64,000 bases of DNA from contig CM032814.1 of NCBI GenBank assembly GCA_019155185.1, positions 980,647-1,044,646 on the forward strand, read 5' to 3'. Numbering within the stretch: the first letter of the stretch is position 1; every line of letters starts with the position of its first letter. Positions 13,132 to 25,609 of the stretch are shown here, one piece after another. This DNA is from Beaufortia kweichowensis. Lineage: Eukaryota > Chordata > Actinopteri > Cypriniformes > Gastromyzontidae. Made by a program: the position numbers and the translations under genes. The notes under the pieces are model-generated. The model was given only the letters and a program-made list of their open reading frames with translations, was not told the origin of the DNA and made no database searches.

Positions 13132-16100
13132 TGTGAGCGGGCTGAGGACACTTACGTGGGCCAGCGGAGCTCAGAGGCAGTGCAGCGTGAAATCAGAGAG
13201 AAGAGCCGCTGAAGCAGAAAGAGTTCGAGCTGAGCATTACAGAGTACACTGCTGACTTATCCCCTTAAACACACACACACACACAGACTCGGCTAGTACT
13301 AGACAGGATATGGTGTGCAGTGGGCTGCTCTCTCACTCAGTTCAAGGGGAACATTTACAAAACTGCACATCAGGAAGTATATATGCTTATTAAACCTGTA
13401 AAGACAGTTCTGTGCTTAATAACCTTTAACTCTCATTTCCTGACATTTAAGATGGAATAGTATAAGCACAGAGATCACTGGTTTGTGTGTACCAGTTACA
13501 AACGATAATGTGTGCTATTCTAAAAACACTACATCAAATAAAAGAAACACTTTGTACTATATTCTTGTAGGTGTTAAGCATTATATATAGCACATTATGT
13601 TTCTTTGTTGGTTTATTCCATATATTATTCTGCATTTATGAAATGTCTGAAGTGCAGTCAGTCATACTGAAATGTGTGTCTTACAAGCAGCCATCTGCCA
13701 CAGAGTCAAACGCTGACCTACCCCCACCCCCCACCCGCACACCATGACTTCACACTGTTCAAAACTCATAACAAATACACACATACACACAGCATGGCCA
13801 CTCGTCATACATATTTCAATTTAATTTATATAAATGTTCTAAAAGCTGAATATGTTTTATACAGTGCCGTTCTCTATTCTCTTTCATCATTTCTTCTCTA
13901 TCACTCAAAGTAATTCTGCATTTAAGTTTGTATTTTTATTGTAGCTTACTTATGCATTATTACATAAAATATTTGTTATTAAAAACATTACTCTGCAAAG
14001 TCCGCAAAATGTAAAATAGACTGTCATCAATTTCACAAATAAATAACAATCAAAATAATAAAAAAACAAGTTTTTGAACTCTACATTTTTTAAACATGAT
14101 TTAAATAATTTATCACTTTTAATATTTTATTATTCTTTTTTTATTATTTTAATTGTTCAGTATCAACTGTGTGCCTTCATATTTTTTTGCAATACACACA
14201 CATGGTGAAAAACAAATTCCTAAAGGTTTCATACCTCAATGAAACACTTTCTTATGAGACACATAATCCCTGCTATATTGAGCCTGTGAGTACAAAGTAT
14301 TTGTATTAGTGTTAATCACTCTTAATATGACTGAATGGGATGAGATCCCTCTTTGATTAAAATAAACAGAGAGCTAAGCCTGTCTGAAGCATGCACAAGA
14401 GTCTGATGACCCTCAGCTTCTTCTGACACTCATACACTGTGAAATACTGCCATCTATTGGGCCTTCATTAGGCCAGATCACACCCATCACCCGAATCACT
14501 GTGCTCATACATCTGTTTTTTGAGTATTTTTAACATAAATACCTGCAGTATGTATTAAAACCCCACCGTATCTAAAAAAGGTTTAAGATACTGCGTTAGA
14601 GAGGAAATATTAATTACCTGATTATACCTGACTAGTTCTAACCATAATCAAAAGAAAAAAAATATTTTGCCTAAATAAAATGGGTTTAGCGACATTTAGT
14701 TACATTTCTTGTTCTGTTTTTTGTCATACTGCTTTTATTGTATGCTGATTTTATTTGCTGATATGATACAGATTATCACCTTTGAAGTTTTTAGCAAATG
14801 TAATTTTCAAAAATAGGCTCCAATTAAATTATTTAAAGTTTCACTTTGATTGCTTGCTTACAAACTTACTTGTAAAATTCTCTTCTATACGTCATCAAGT
14901 CCAGTAGGCAAAACTTTGGAAAATACACTTAAAAGTGAAAAAAGTTCAAATGTGAAGACATACAGTATTGCTGATCTCTCCTCATCAAGACCATCTGATG
15001 TCTTCTATGTTTATTCTTTGCCTGACAATAACAGTTTTTCTGTGTGTTTAGTCAAGACAGCATATTCCAGGATGATTTTATTTCGGTGGGGACGGTAAAA
15101 CGTAGCGATGGCCTACTGTTTGATCATTTAGCTGATCCCCACGTGGATTCATTTGTTTCACACAGGGCCAATTACCTTGCCCTTCAGAAAATGCGTTTTT
15201 TCTGTCGCAATTAAACCGAATTTTCCTGTTTATGCAACGTGTTCTTAGGAAGAAGGTTACTCGCAGAGGTCAGACTTTTAATTAGCCACTGTTTAAGACC
15301 AATAACAAAGTGATTATTTGCTAAATGACTGATTTGTGGAAAAAACCCAAAGCATATTAAAGATCCATTCGCCTGCTTATAGCTGTGCAAATTGTGCCCA
15401 AACTGTGCTGAAGCCAGAGAATAAATCAACCAGTCTTCCTTTAATTAAAGTTACTGTGGAGTCTAAAAGAAGCACAACTGGAGATTTTGTCTCCTGTTTC
15501 TAAAAACTGTCTTAAGCTGCGCTCAGATAATTTAAGGTATCGCAAACCAAATGTCAGGGATGCATAAGCTCAAAGTTTCTCAAACATTTCAATACAAACT
15601 GTCAACAATAAGTTCAGATACTATATAGTTCCAAAAAGTATGTCAACAATTAAAAACAGAAAAAAAACAATCACACATTTTTAAATGAGTAAAAAAATAA
15701 AGGTAAACCTGCTAAACCATTTTTAAACCTTCTTTACATTAGGTTTTTTATAGATTGACCAATGATGTTAGACAGCCCAAAACAACACTATATAGTATAA
15801 CTGAAATTTAGTGTTAAAATAGAAGTTACATTAAATAAATGGCTTGATAAATAAATTTTGCCAATAATTCATCTTTGTTGACTATGCACAATATTAGGTT
15901 CGTGAAGGTGGCTGTTTACTTTCATAATTATTAAAGAATTCACTGTATAGCACTACTGTTTACTAATTCATAAGGAAATAAAGTAAACGTAGAAATAAAT
16001 GGATTAAAACAGCCATCCTATTTAGAAATGTACCTCCTGTAACTAGATCTCAGAGATTTACCAGGAGCTTTATCTAATTGAGGAAGGTCATATCCTCTGT

Positions 16101-16780
16101 TTGCATTGCTCTGCAACTCTTTTTTAAGCAATGTGTTTCTTGTTGCACCTGTGTGACCTGCCGTGTCTGTTGACAGTCCTTCAGTGTCTGGAGCGGGAGA
16201 GGACCTGATAGAACACAGACGCCTCAACATTATATGGCCTGTGTCTTCTTGCACGTGTCTCCTCAGGAAGTAAGGGTGAATGGTACTGCAGCGTCTTCCT
16301 GTCTGTTCCCTCTCCATTGGATGCAGCTTGTGCCATCTGAGGTCAGCTCAATGGATCGCCCAAGCATGACCAATTGAAGCCAGCTGTTTAAAAACATGCG
16401 GCAAATTCCAATTAAGTCACTGAAGTTTACTTCTTTTCCCAGGAAAAAGATAACCCAGGATAATTTGGATATTGGATTTAGGACATATGTACAAAGCATT
16501 CAGGAGTGATTTTGAAAATAACATAAGTTTTTAGACAGTCTATTTAAAATAGGTAGTTAAATATAGTCTGCATGTATGTTCATATGATTATTCAGTTGTA
16601 TTGCCCTAAGTAATCTTATACATCTACATATTAGATTTCCAGTGTACTTGTCCCACAATGTTTGTGTTATGGATGCAAACAATATCCATATTTTATTGAG
16701 AAGGTGAACTACTGGTAACATTAGGAGAGGGACACACATGCCCAAAGACAAGAATTTCATACAGAAGTATGGGTGGTCTC
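13130..16780. other. Intergenic, no gene seen
   Basis: A short AC run lies at about 13269-13285. The remainder is AT-rich with small chance frames only. The 16020-16480 stretch is more GC-balanced but shows no exon signals that can be linked. Confidence 0.45.
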
Positions 16781-16786
16781 TTTTGA

Positions 16787-16829
16787 TCACCCTAGCAACA
16801 CCTTGGCAACCATCCACAACATCCTAGCA
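16787..16829 (-). repeat. Dispersed GTTGCTAGG-type repeat fragment
   Basis: The reverse complement reads GCTAGGATGTTGT followed by GGTTGCCAAGGTGTTGCTAGG. This matches the + strand copy near 50965-51092. The family is not named. Confidence 0.55.
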
Positions 16830-16839
16830 TTTCAGTTCT

Positions 16840-18370
16840 ACTTGGCCTAGCACCATCACTCCGCTACAGAAAATATACAAATACGGTTGCTTCCTCTGGC
16901 AAAAAGGTAATGCAGATGAGGGTTTGAACTTGGCTTCAGTTTATATACATCACCTTTTTTCCCATGTCCTTAATCTGCCCCTTTATCTGACCTTTGTTCA
17001 ACGTGAATTAAGTAAGGTTAACAAAACGACCTCTTTTGCTTACAGAGCTGTATCATTTTTCGAGTAAAACACATTATTCTTAATGTATTCAGATGATGTT
17101 TATATGCCATTCATGCAGTATATTTTACAACTTTTCGAGTAGTTACACACGTCCGTTAGGATTTGCACATTTCAGTTTGGTGACACATCACTGATACATT
17201 GAGGAAAGAGCCTATTAGAGTAATTACACCGAGCTGCCTTGGCCTTTGATTGGCTTTTGTTTGAACAAGTTTTCTAATAAACACCCGGTTTGGCTGAGGC
17301 CGTTCTTAATCCATATCTCTCGATCAGCCGGTCCCTGTAGAACATAGCCAAACACGAGCGCTGCAAAAACAAATCTCTCTGTCAGAAAAAGGTTACACTT
17401 CTAATTAAGGGTCTTACACTGTGTCTTTAATTCCAAGTCAAGCGTCAGCTTCTCCTGATTGGTATAAATCTTTTTTCCTTTAGAGGTTATGTTAGTGGGT
17501 CAGGGGTTCAACGCAGTGGTGATTTTCTTACACGTTTAAAAGGCCATTGATCACAGAATTAAGAAAAGCCTGTGTGTTTGGACTAGACCTGAGCGCTCGG
17601 TGGGAGAATATCAGCCGCTGAGGTTACAGTGTGCATTAGCATTCACTTCATTATCATGACGTCCTCACAGTTAAAGAAACAGAACTTAACATGTTTTCAT
17701 TATGTTCTTGCCCTCGAGTCGCTCCAATCCTTTTTTCTGTGGGACACACCAAAATACCTTTTGATTAATTTTCACACTGCTCATGGACAGTATATGACCA
17801 CATCTGTCAAGCTCCAAAAACCATCTGTCCATATGAAATGCTTTATATTCAAAAAGCCGTTTTACACCAAAAGCTCACCAAATACCACTCACATTTTATC
17901 GTATGATTACAAACGTTTCTGGTATGGATTTCTCAACACTTTGCAAATGTGCTGCTGGCACATCTGCAGTGATGTGGAGACCCACAGCTGGCCAGTTGCA
18001 AATATTTAAGTAAAATATATAATAATAAATAAAAAGCAGCCCGAAGAAAAACACAGGTGTAGTAGCAGACTAATACGTTTGTATGTATTTGTTCATGTTG
18101 GAAAGTATGGGGAGGTTTGAGCAAGTCCAGCACAAATTATAAATTTATACTTTAATAACGTCAGCCTTATAGACTATTTTTGCTGTTTTTGTCTACAGTC
18201 AATGTGTGGTTTTTATGGGAAAAAAAAAGATTTGAAGTCAGAAATGACATGGGGAGTGAGCAAATAATGACAAAATGTTCATTATAAAACTTAAAACATC
18301 CTCTACGGTAATAAACTGGTATACAGAAACATGTATTTGAAGTGTATAATAAATAGTCTGATGGCAAGTT
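16840..18370. other. Intergenic, no gene seen
   Basis: Mixed AT-rich sequence. A block near 17190-17340 is GC-balanced and has a CCTTTGATTG (TCF/SOX-like) core. The 126-codon frame at 17629-18009 is not recognised and lacks splice partners. Confidence 0.4.
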
Positions 18371-18379
18371 CATATCTCT

Positions 18380-18760
18380 TGGCCTAAAGCTGGCAGCTCG
18401 ATCCGTCTCCCAGGCCGTTATGGATTGTCTGACTAGTGAATGGTCAATGTGTGGAGGCCACAGTCACCAAAGCAAAATAAACTGCAGAGAGAGGAAGTGG
18501 TCAACATTAGCGGGGGCCCAATAAGAAGATGAAATGTAAAATGGGGTTTGGTAATTGATGTGTTCCTCTTTTTCTGCTGTTAATGTGCAGGGGGTCTAAT
18601 TGTTTCCAGATATCCCGCCATTGCTCCATAGGAAAGGCTCATTAGTGTAAGTCTTTACAGTAAATAATTACAACTAATCACCTTAGCTAATGGGTATTAG
18701 CATATGAGATATACAAACAAGCTGAGGGGTGCTTATGACCTTGCTTAAAAAGGCTCTTAT
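18380..18760. promoter_or_regulatory. Candidate conserved non-coding block
   Basis: A repeat-free stretch with balanced composition and dense AT-core motifs: TAATTGATG near 18552, TCTAATTG near 18595, GCTCATTAGTG near 18638, CAACTAATC near 18671 and GGTATTAGCATAT near 18692. This is typical of homeodomain/POU-bound developmental enhancers. There is no coding frame. The call is inference from texture. Confidence 0.3.
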
Positions 18761-18814
18761 GGTATCTATAGAGAGGTAGTTTCTCTAAAACTTTATTTTT
18801 AATGTAACATTTTG

Positions 18815-19088
18815 TTAAAGGGATAGTTCACCCAAAAATAAAAATGATGTCATAACTTTTTCACCCTTATGTCATTTTAACCCTGTATATGATTTTTTTT
18901 TGCAAAACGCTGGTTACCGGCACCCATTGACTTCCATTGTACCTTGTGTCCATACTATGAAAGTGAATGTGTGCTGGTAACCAGCGTTTTAAAAAATATC
19001 TTCTTTTGTGTTCTGCTGAAGCAAGAAAATCATACAGGTTTGACATGACATGAGTAAATAATAATAGAATTTGAATTTTTGGGTGAAA
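18815..19088. mobile_element. TTAA-family palindromic DNA-transposon remnant, copy 1
   Basis: It begins with TTAAAGGGATAGTTCACCC at 18815 and ends with TTTTTGGGTGAAAAG near 19077-19090. The centre is palindromic: AAAACGCTGGTTACC at about 18905 pairs with GGTAACCAGCGTTTT near 18976-18990. The right terminus is degenerate. It has no coding capacity. The family is a very common internally palindromic non-autonomous element in cyprinids; its superfamily is left open. Confidence 0.8.
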
Positions 19089-19099
19089 AGCATTTTGTG

Positions 19100-20815
19100 G
19101 TACATTATAAAGTTATGAAAAGAGCAAAGGAATATATGAGTTTATCAATGATATGAATGCACTATTTGTGTTACAAACACTGAAACTCATATAAAGAACT
19201 TTAACTCAACTAAATAAATGTATGAATGCAAATGAATAGTTGAAAAAGTCATAAAGAATATTTATTACACCAGCAAAAGCATTGTGTAATTTTATTGTTA
19301 ATATAGTATTATAGAATTAATACCCCATTCTGTTGTTTTTTTTCTTTTTCACTTTCCATTTTCTTTACACTTTCTACACAATTCTGTCATTCTAGGAATA
19401 TTCAGTTTACATAAACTTCATTTGTAACAACTTTCCTTCGCTTGCTTCTTCAAAGAGAGGTCTGAAGATCCAGAGGGTTTTCATAAACAGTACTGGTACG
19501 TTTTTAAATACAAAAAAATCAAAATAGCAAATTACACTTTAAGCTTTGAGATGTGATATGCCTTTTTTTCGATGACTGTGAGAAACAGAACAAGCTGGAA
19601 CAACAAAAAATTCCAAGAAAACCATGAGCAGGCAACATTAATTGGTCATGTGTGTGTGTTTTTCCTACTGTATCTCTCTCACGTATAAGCGATGATGTGA
19701 TGGAAAGTGTTGATGTTAATGGTTTTCCGATAACTATGCTGCCGGATGTAATCATTTGATTCAGGATGCTATAAACAAGAAATTTACATGCTTTTTTCTC
19801 AATCAAAGTGGCCAGACGTAGGGCTGGGTAGAGGTGTATTTTCATATTACTAAACAGTTTAAGCTGCCTGAGTTCTAAATCATGACTTGCAGTCTGGGAA
19901 GTTATATGCCCGATCTGAGATCGACAGAATCAGAGAGACAAAAACATGTTGTATATTCAAAGTAAGCAGGATGACGGCCCAGTAATCCATGTGGATAACT
20001 TTCTCATGGGGTCCAGATGTTAAGCATTTAATTTTTTAGGTAGAAATGTAAGTTGTTTTTTAAATTGTCATCTCGCAACTTTCCACATAACAGTTTTAAG
20101 GAAAGGTAACACAGATGTCAGTGGAAAGAGAAACCATATCAGCACATGCTAAAGTGTTTCTTCTTAAAGATCTCTTAACCCTAAACAGAATGTGTCATCA
20201 CATCTAACACATCTGCTTTAAAGCTTTCTTGTTCTTTAGGTAAGCTCATACTTTATTGGAGTGTTCCAATGTCAGCATTACTTTCACAATAAAGAGAACA
20301 GCAAATCCATAGACAGGCAGCTGATGGATTATGGTATAGACAGAGAGCTAATGAGGGCTGAGCAGATGTAACATCTCACAATGAATAAAGACGCCCCGCT
20401 GAGGAAATCACAATGTCACCGAGCATTGAGAGGATCATTATTGAAGTGCTGATATTATTGACCTTTGTCAATAAAGTGTACATTTGTTTAAATGGGATGA
20501 TCTATATAGCACATGTTTTCAGCTGTGATACAGCGATACAATGTTAAATTAAGATTTCTCTGTCTCAGCTTAGATATATTTATTTTGTTTATTTTTTCTG
20601 TACAGACACTAATATAAAAATATAATTGACACATAAACCTTACTAAAAACACTTATTTCAACTAGATGTAAAGCATACAATGTAAAGCATTATTAAACGC
20701 CTATGACCGCAGATGATATTGTTAATCGCAACCTTGCATGTAAACTATATTGTTTATTCTTTACCTCATAATTAAAACTATGTATTTAACATTGATGAAC
20801 TGTATTTCTGAGTCC
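19100..20815. other. Intergenic, no gene seen
   Basis: AT-rich non-coding sequence with no recognised element. The 108-codon minus-strand frame at 19519-19845 has no recognised similarity. Confidence 0.45.
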
Positions 20816-20818
20816 TTA

Positions 20819-21251
20819 TGCCTGGTTCAGACTACACGATTTTAGCCCGAATCTGGCACGATCCATTTGACGTAAGGTGTCGTAGGGATTCGTAAACGAC
20901 AATGGATGTCCGGACGCAAGAATTGATCGTTTCATCTCGTAAAGAGTGTCATAGTATACGACAACCGAAACCGCGTCTGCGATAGTTCACGACGTCACGA
21001 CAGAAAGACTAGCATGTTGAATTTTTTTGCAATCCTTCACGACGGGTTCCGTCACATGGGTGACGCTGACCAATCGGAGCACAGACGCTTTTTGTACACA
21101 ACTTTTTGTACACGACGATTGGTCGTGTAGCAACGTGTAGTCTGACATGTTTCAAGTCCAGGACACGACAAGATTTTTGGAGTCAAAATCGCGTAATCTG
21201 ACACAGTGACTATCGTAACAGACAAAAAAATCGTGTAGTCTAAACCAGGCA
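20819..21251. mobile_element. Non-autonomous PIF/Harbinger-like element with TTA target duplication
   Basis: The 433-bp element has 25-bp terminal inverted repeats (TGCCTGGTTCAGACTACACG at the left end) with one mismatch. It is flanked by TTA at 20816-20818 and 21252-21254. A 3-bp TTA or TAA duplication is the hallmark of the PIF/Harbinger superfamily. The interior holds several TCGTGTAG-like and CGTAATCTGACA-like subterminal motifs but no transposase frame. It is CpG-rich compared with its surroundings, which suggests a fairly young insertion. Confidence 0.82.
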
Positions 21252-21259
21252 TTACCCAT

Positions 21260-21995
21260 TCTAAAATCACTACAATGATCTACCTCTTCTGGCTTAATGC
21301 TTGCTAAATATACTGCTATTATTAACCTTGATTATATAAATGCATTTAGATGTGTGCATTTCTTGGCAACGTGTAAATTGGACATTTGTCAGACTGAACG
21401 CTAATTTAAACATCATGTACACAACAATTTACGTAGCGTTTAGTAAATAGACTAGAAAGGGTCTGATCACTGTGAATATAGTCATTTATCCATATTATTA
21501 CAGCAGATGGTTAGGTCCTCTTTCATCAGCTGGTTTGTAAATGATAATGCATTGTGTTTTCTATCTTGGGAAATATATTGCTAATGGCTACAAGTATCTG
21601 ATAATCATGGACTTAAGTGATTATCCGACTAATTATCATTGCTCAAATTCTCTTACAGTCTGTATTTTTTCATGCTGGAAGGCTGTTTATTTTAAAAGCG
21701 AAGTGTGCACATATGTTTTTTGTCCATTGCCTCAGCTAATTTCCTTAAATCCTGTATGACACATCCCATGGTCACACTTATGTCACAGCAGTCAGAACTG
21801 CACATTAGTCAATTAATAGTCTGTTAAATGACAACAGTTCCAGTCAATTTATTTACTAAAAGGAATATTGCATGGGCCTCACAAGATCCTATACCATAGA
21901 GTCAAAAATACACCCATCAGTCTTTAATATGCTGCATGTAGCGTTCTTTAGACATTTTATTTTGTGTATTTATTTTTCATTACCAGTCATAAAGT
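21260..21995. other. Intergenic, no gene seen
   Basis: AT-rich sequence with no recognised exon or repeat. A 72-codon frame at 21541-21759 is unremarkable. Confidence 0.45.
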
Positions 21996-21999
21996 ATAT

Positions 22000-22540
22000 T
22001 TCCAGTGCAGCAGTGCAGAGAGGTGCGTGTGCTTGATCTGATATGGAGTCGCTGTGAAAGGGATGGATCGGGCTTGTTTCTGTCCTAGACGTGTAGCTGC
22101 TGGAGTCCAAGGGCCACATATCAAGAGGCTCCACTTTAGTGCAAAGCATTCCCGATGGACAAAGGCAAGATGTGGCACCATTACACAGGACTCTACCTCA
22201 TGACAGGGGTATTAAAATCAAATAAATCAGCCATTAAGAGCAAGCCACAGCAATTGAAGTGCTATTAATACCTGAACCGTCAGCCTTGTGATATGATAAT
22301 CGTGCACCGCGGCTTTCTAATTATGTGAGGCTCTGTTTTATTTTTGTCAATTGTTCATGAAAGGTGAAAAGCATCCTGCTCAATGGCCTTTTCCTTTCTT
22401 TTCATTAATTCGTCATTGATGCTGAACTGTGCGGCCATAGTAATTGGATCCTGCATGGTGGGCTTGATGTTACCATTATATCAGTTACCTTAGTCCTTCC
22501 GCACAGGCTATTAAATGTCCATTAGAGTGATATTTGTCAG
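22000..22540. promoter_or_regulatory. Candidate conserved non-coding block
   Basis: A repeat-free stretch with balanced composition and many AT-core motifs: GCCATTAAGAGC near 22231, TTTCTAATTATG near 22313, TTCATTAATTCGTCATTG near 22400 and ATAGTAATTGGATC near 22437. It also has retained CpGs (CACCGCGGC). The texture matches developmental enhancers in vertebrate gene deserts. It is not verified by comparison. Confidence 0.3.
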
Positions 22541-22549
22541 TCTAACTCA

Positions 22550-23440
22550 CCACAATTTACTTGATGTATGACCATAATTTTTTCATGGAATGAAGACGTT
22601 TTATACTATCAAGTAACAAAGGCAACAATACACACCAAGTCTTTACATGCCAGTCTATAAAATGACCAAAAATGTAACACTTATGCGGAAAGAATTTCCA
22701 TGACCCATTCCTGTGATCAATTTTGACTTATACATTTGTATGCAAATCCTATTTAACATAAACAATGTTAAGAGCCCAGCATTAGAAGAAACTTTATGAA
22801 TATTTATTTTTGAACCCTGAAAATGTCCTGGTGAGTGACACTGAAACGATTGTGTTGCTTTACGCTGACTAAAATACAATCCTCAAGTTAAACACAAGGC
22901 TGACATGTATTTCAAAAAGTAAAACTAAAATGGAATTGCTCATGGCAGAGTAATTATTGTGAAGTAAAATTCAATGTGGCAGGTAGAGCTAAAACAAATG
23001 GAGCAACCTCAAGACGAGTTTGTGCTTATTTGAAATTTCGCAGAGGTGCTTTTTCAGCTGTCACAGGTTATTGATATATTCATTAAAGGAACCTGTTCTC
23101 TCTTATCAATTTCTTTTGTCACTAGCATGTTGTCACCCTCAGTTGACAATGAATCAATTTACAATTATGATTGTTGATGGCCCATGACACAAACAGTGAG
23201 GGAATGTCATTAGATGAACATTAAAATGATGCACAGTGTGGTGAGACCCTCTGACTGCTGCTGTTACTCTATAGCCCACCCTTTACAGTGGCTGCCACTG
23301 GCCTGTAAGCTCAGGAACACAGTACAAACAGTGTAAATTGGCCTGTTTTACATAATGAACGTTTGCCATGTTTTTTTGTTTGTATGCAAAGAGTGAAAGG
23401 GGACTATATTGATAAAACACATTCAAATGGAACCTATTTA
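22550..23440. other. Intergenic, no gene seen
   Basis: AT-rich non-coding sequence with no recognised features. Confidence 0.45.
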
Positions 23441-23447
23441 GGAAACA

Positions 23448-23798
23448 TTAAGGAAATAGTTCTGTCGTTATTCACTTTCGTGTCATTTCAAACCTACATG
23501 ACTTTCCTCTGTGGACCACAAAGAAGTTACTTTCAATGTACTGTAATTTTACAGACTAAATCAAGTACCATATGACTTAACAGTAGGTGATTTGGGCTGA
23601 TAAAACACCTTTCACCATATCCCTTGAATCTTATTTACACTTTTATAGAGACATGCCAGAGTCACATAACGTGAGATTACTCACGAAAAACAGCAGCTCA
23701 AACATTTTTTACGCTCACTGATGTTTAAAGTCATACAGATTTGGAGGGATCTCATGAGGGTGAGTCAATTTTCATTTTTGGGTGCACTATCCCTTTAA
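23448..23798. mobile_element. TTAA-family DNA-transposon remnant, copy 2
   Basis: It starts with TTAAGGAAATAGTTCTGTCG at 23448. It ends with TTTTTGGGTGCACTATCCCT then TTAA at 23795-23798. The ends match the same family as 18815-19088, and both termini abut TTAA. The interior is diverged and non-coding. Confidence 0.72.
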
Positions 23799-23799
23799 G

Positions 23800-25073
23800 G
23801 TTATTGAGGTGTAATTTCTTTCATAAGCGTCCGTGGACATCAGTGTGCATAGGAGAGCGAGAAAGAGAGAGATTGAGAGAGACCGAAGGCTGCTTTTGTC
23901 TCCCTGTGGCTCTTCACCGGCTCACTGACCTTGTTGCCATGGTAGACTAACGTGACAGAGGTGGAGATTTGATTGCCTGCTCCGGCTGAAGTGAAGGGAA
24001 GAGACAGAGTAAATGAAACTCCATTCATCTTAATGAAATACAATTATTTTCCACTTATTAATCATTGAGAAATCAATATGTCTCTTCTTGGGTGAGTCTC
24101 GGCTGGATTTGTCATCCAGTGCTGCCCGGCGATGTTTCATCCTCATACTGAGACATTCTCAGGTTCGGTCACCTGTGTCCTTTCGATGAGTGCGAGACAG
24201 ACACACCCCGGCGTCTAGTGTGACATTACAAATGGTCCTGTGCTGCACAGAGATGGATTAGCACTCATTAAAGCAGACTCCTGATAATTGTGTGTTTCTC
24301 ACCGATCAATTCACTAAACATATTGCATAATGGGACATTATTAAAGTCTGAGCGACGCGACTAATTTTGAAAGAGGAACGTGTCAGTGAAAATGGAGTAT
24401 CCCCACCTTTTATTACATCTCTGTCTAATGTATTATCCCACTTAAAAAGAGTTTCACATAATGAGAAAACCGCATGTAGTGGATAAGACTAATGCATATG
24501 CAATGTCTAAATAACTCACATCTGGTTTGTTAACAAAAATATGGGCTTTGGCAGTTGGGGAGATGTTAAGGGTACCACACTGCTTTGTTATCTTTACGCC
24601 TCTCCAAGCTCTGCGGAGCCCAAAAGAAAAGCTTGTGAAGCTTTTTGAAAAATCGTAGGAGAAAGTAATGATTTGGGAGGCTCAAGCCTTTGTTTTCCCT
24701 CTCAATAAAGAGAACGATGTGAAGGCTGATGTGATGTATGGCTGTTTAGTGGCGCTTCTGCACGGTGCAAAGCCATGTTTCATTACAAAGAGCTCGTGCT
24801 TTACAGCACTTTGTGCCTCTGATGAGAATATAATGTTCTACTGTGTCTAAATGCTTCAGGTCAAGACTTGATTTGCTCCAGCGTGTGGGTAGAGGGAGTT
24901 TGGGGACCATCAGAAGCCTCTGCCGTGGACCGAGTTGAGGGCCTCAAGCTGGTCCCCAGCTTCTTTAAACAACAGAAGCTACGTGAGGCCAGGCAGAAGA
25001 AAACGCTGGGGTCGGTAATGGAAAGCAGGTGGCAAATGATCATCAAATGCAGCAGGGAAAACACACCAAATAA
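23800..25073. other. Intergenic; GA-rich tract and a possible conserved block
   Basis: A GA-rich tract lies at about 23850-23885. The block 24080-24420 has balanced composition and motifs such as GCACTCATTAAAG and TGATAATTGTG, and may be regulatory. No coding exon was recognised. Confidence 0.35.
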
Positions 25074-25245
25074 TACGAGTTGGCTAATTCGTACAAATTC
25101 GTACAGTGTAACTTGTAAAAAACGTACGATTAGTAGGAAAAAAGCAACGACAAAGGCCCTCCCCTAACGTCACTAGGAAGAAGACAAATCATACTTAAAC
25201 GTATGAATGAGATCGTACGAATTTGTACGAATTAGCCAACTCGTA
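25074..25245. mobile_element. MITE with perfect 31-bp terminal inverted repeats
   Basis: The left end 25074-25104 (beginning TACGAGTTGGCTAATTCGTA) is an exact reverse complement of 25215-25245. The total length is 172 bp. The repeats themselves carry nested GTACGAAT-type half sites, and another half site lies just outside at about 25254-25261. There is no coding capacity. The target duplication is unclear, so the superfamily is not assigned. Perfect ends imply a recent insertion. Confidence 0.82.
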
Positions 25246-25555
25246 AAAAATATGTACGAATTCCTTTGAGATTGCGTTGACTAAAACAGAAAGGTTTTTC
25301 AACAACGTCAAAATAATCCCTGTTCACACAGTTCGGCAAAAGCAACTAAAAACACTGTATTGTGCATGACAGGACAGTGGTTGGTGATGTTTGTGCCTGC
25401 GCACATAAACAACTTGAAAAACTTGCTTAACGAAACACGTTTTTAAAAGCTGTCAGGCATCTAAAACAGCGTGCTTGTGTGAATGAATGGCCAAAATGCA
25501 CGCAAACTTTTCCTCTTTTAGTTGAAAAATGTTTTGTAAATATCCAATAGAAAAA

Positions 25556-25606
25556 TTGCATACAGGTTTGGAACAACATGAGGCTGATTAAGTAATAAGA
25601 GGATAA
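25556..25606. mobile_element. TTAA-family fragment
   Basis: A short piece, GCATACAGGTTTGGAACAAC followed by ATGAGGCTGATTAAGTAATA, matches the right sub-terminal part of the palindromic family seen at 18815 and 23448. Confidence 0.5.
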
Positions 25607-25609
25607 CCT

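Noticed and set aside
12969..13151. Arg-Glu repeat frame, minus strand
   Set aside because: Artefact of the (TC)40 array.
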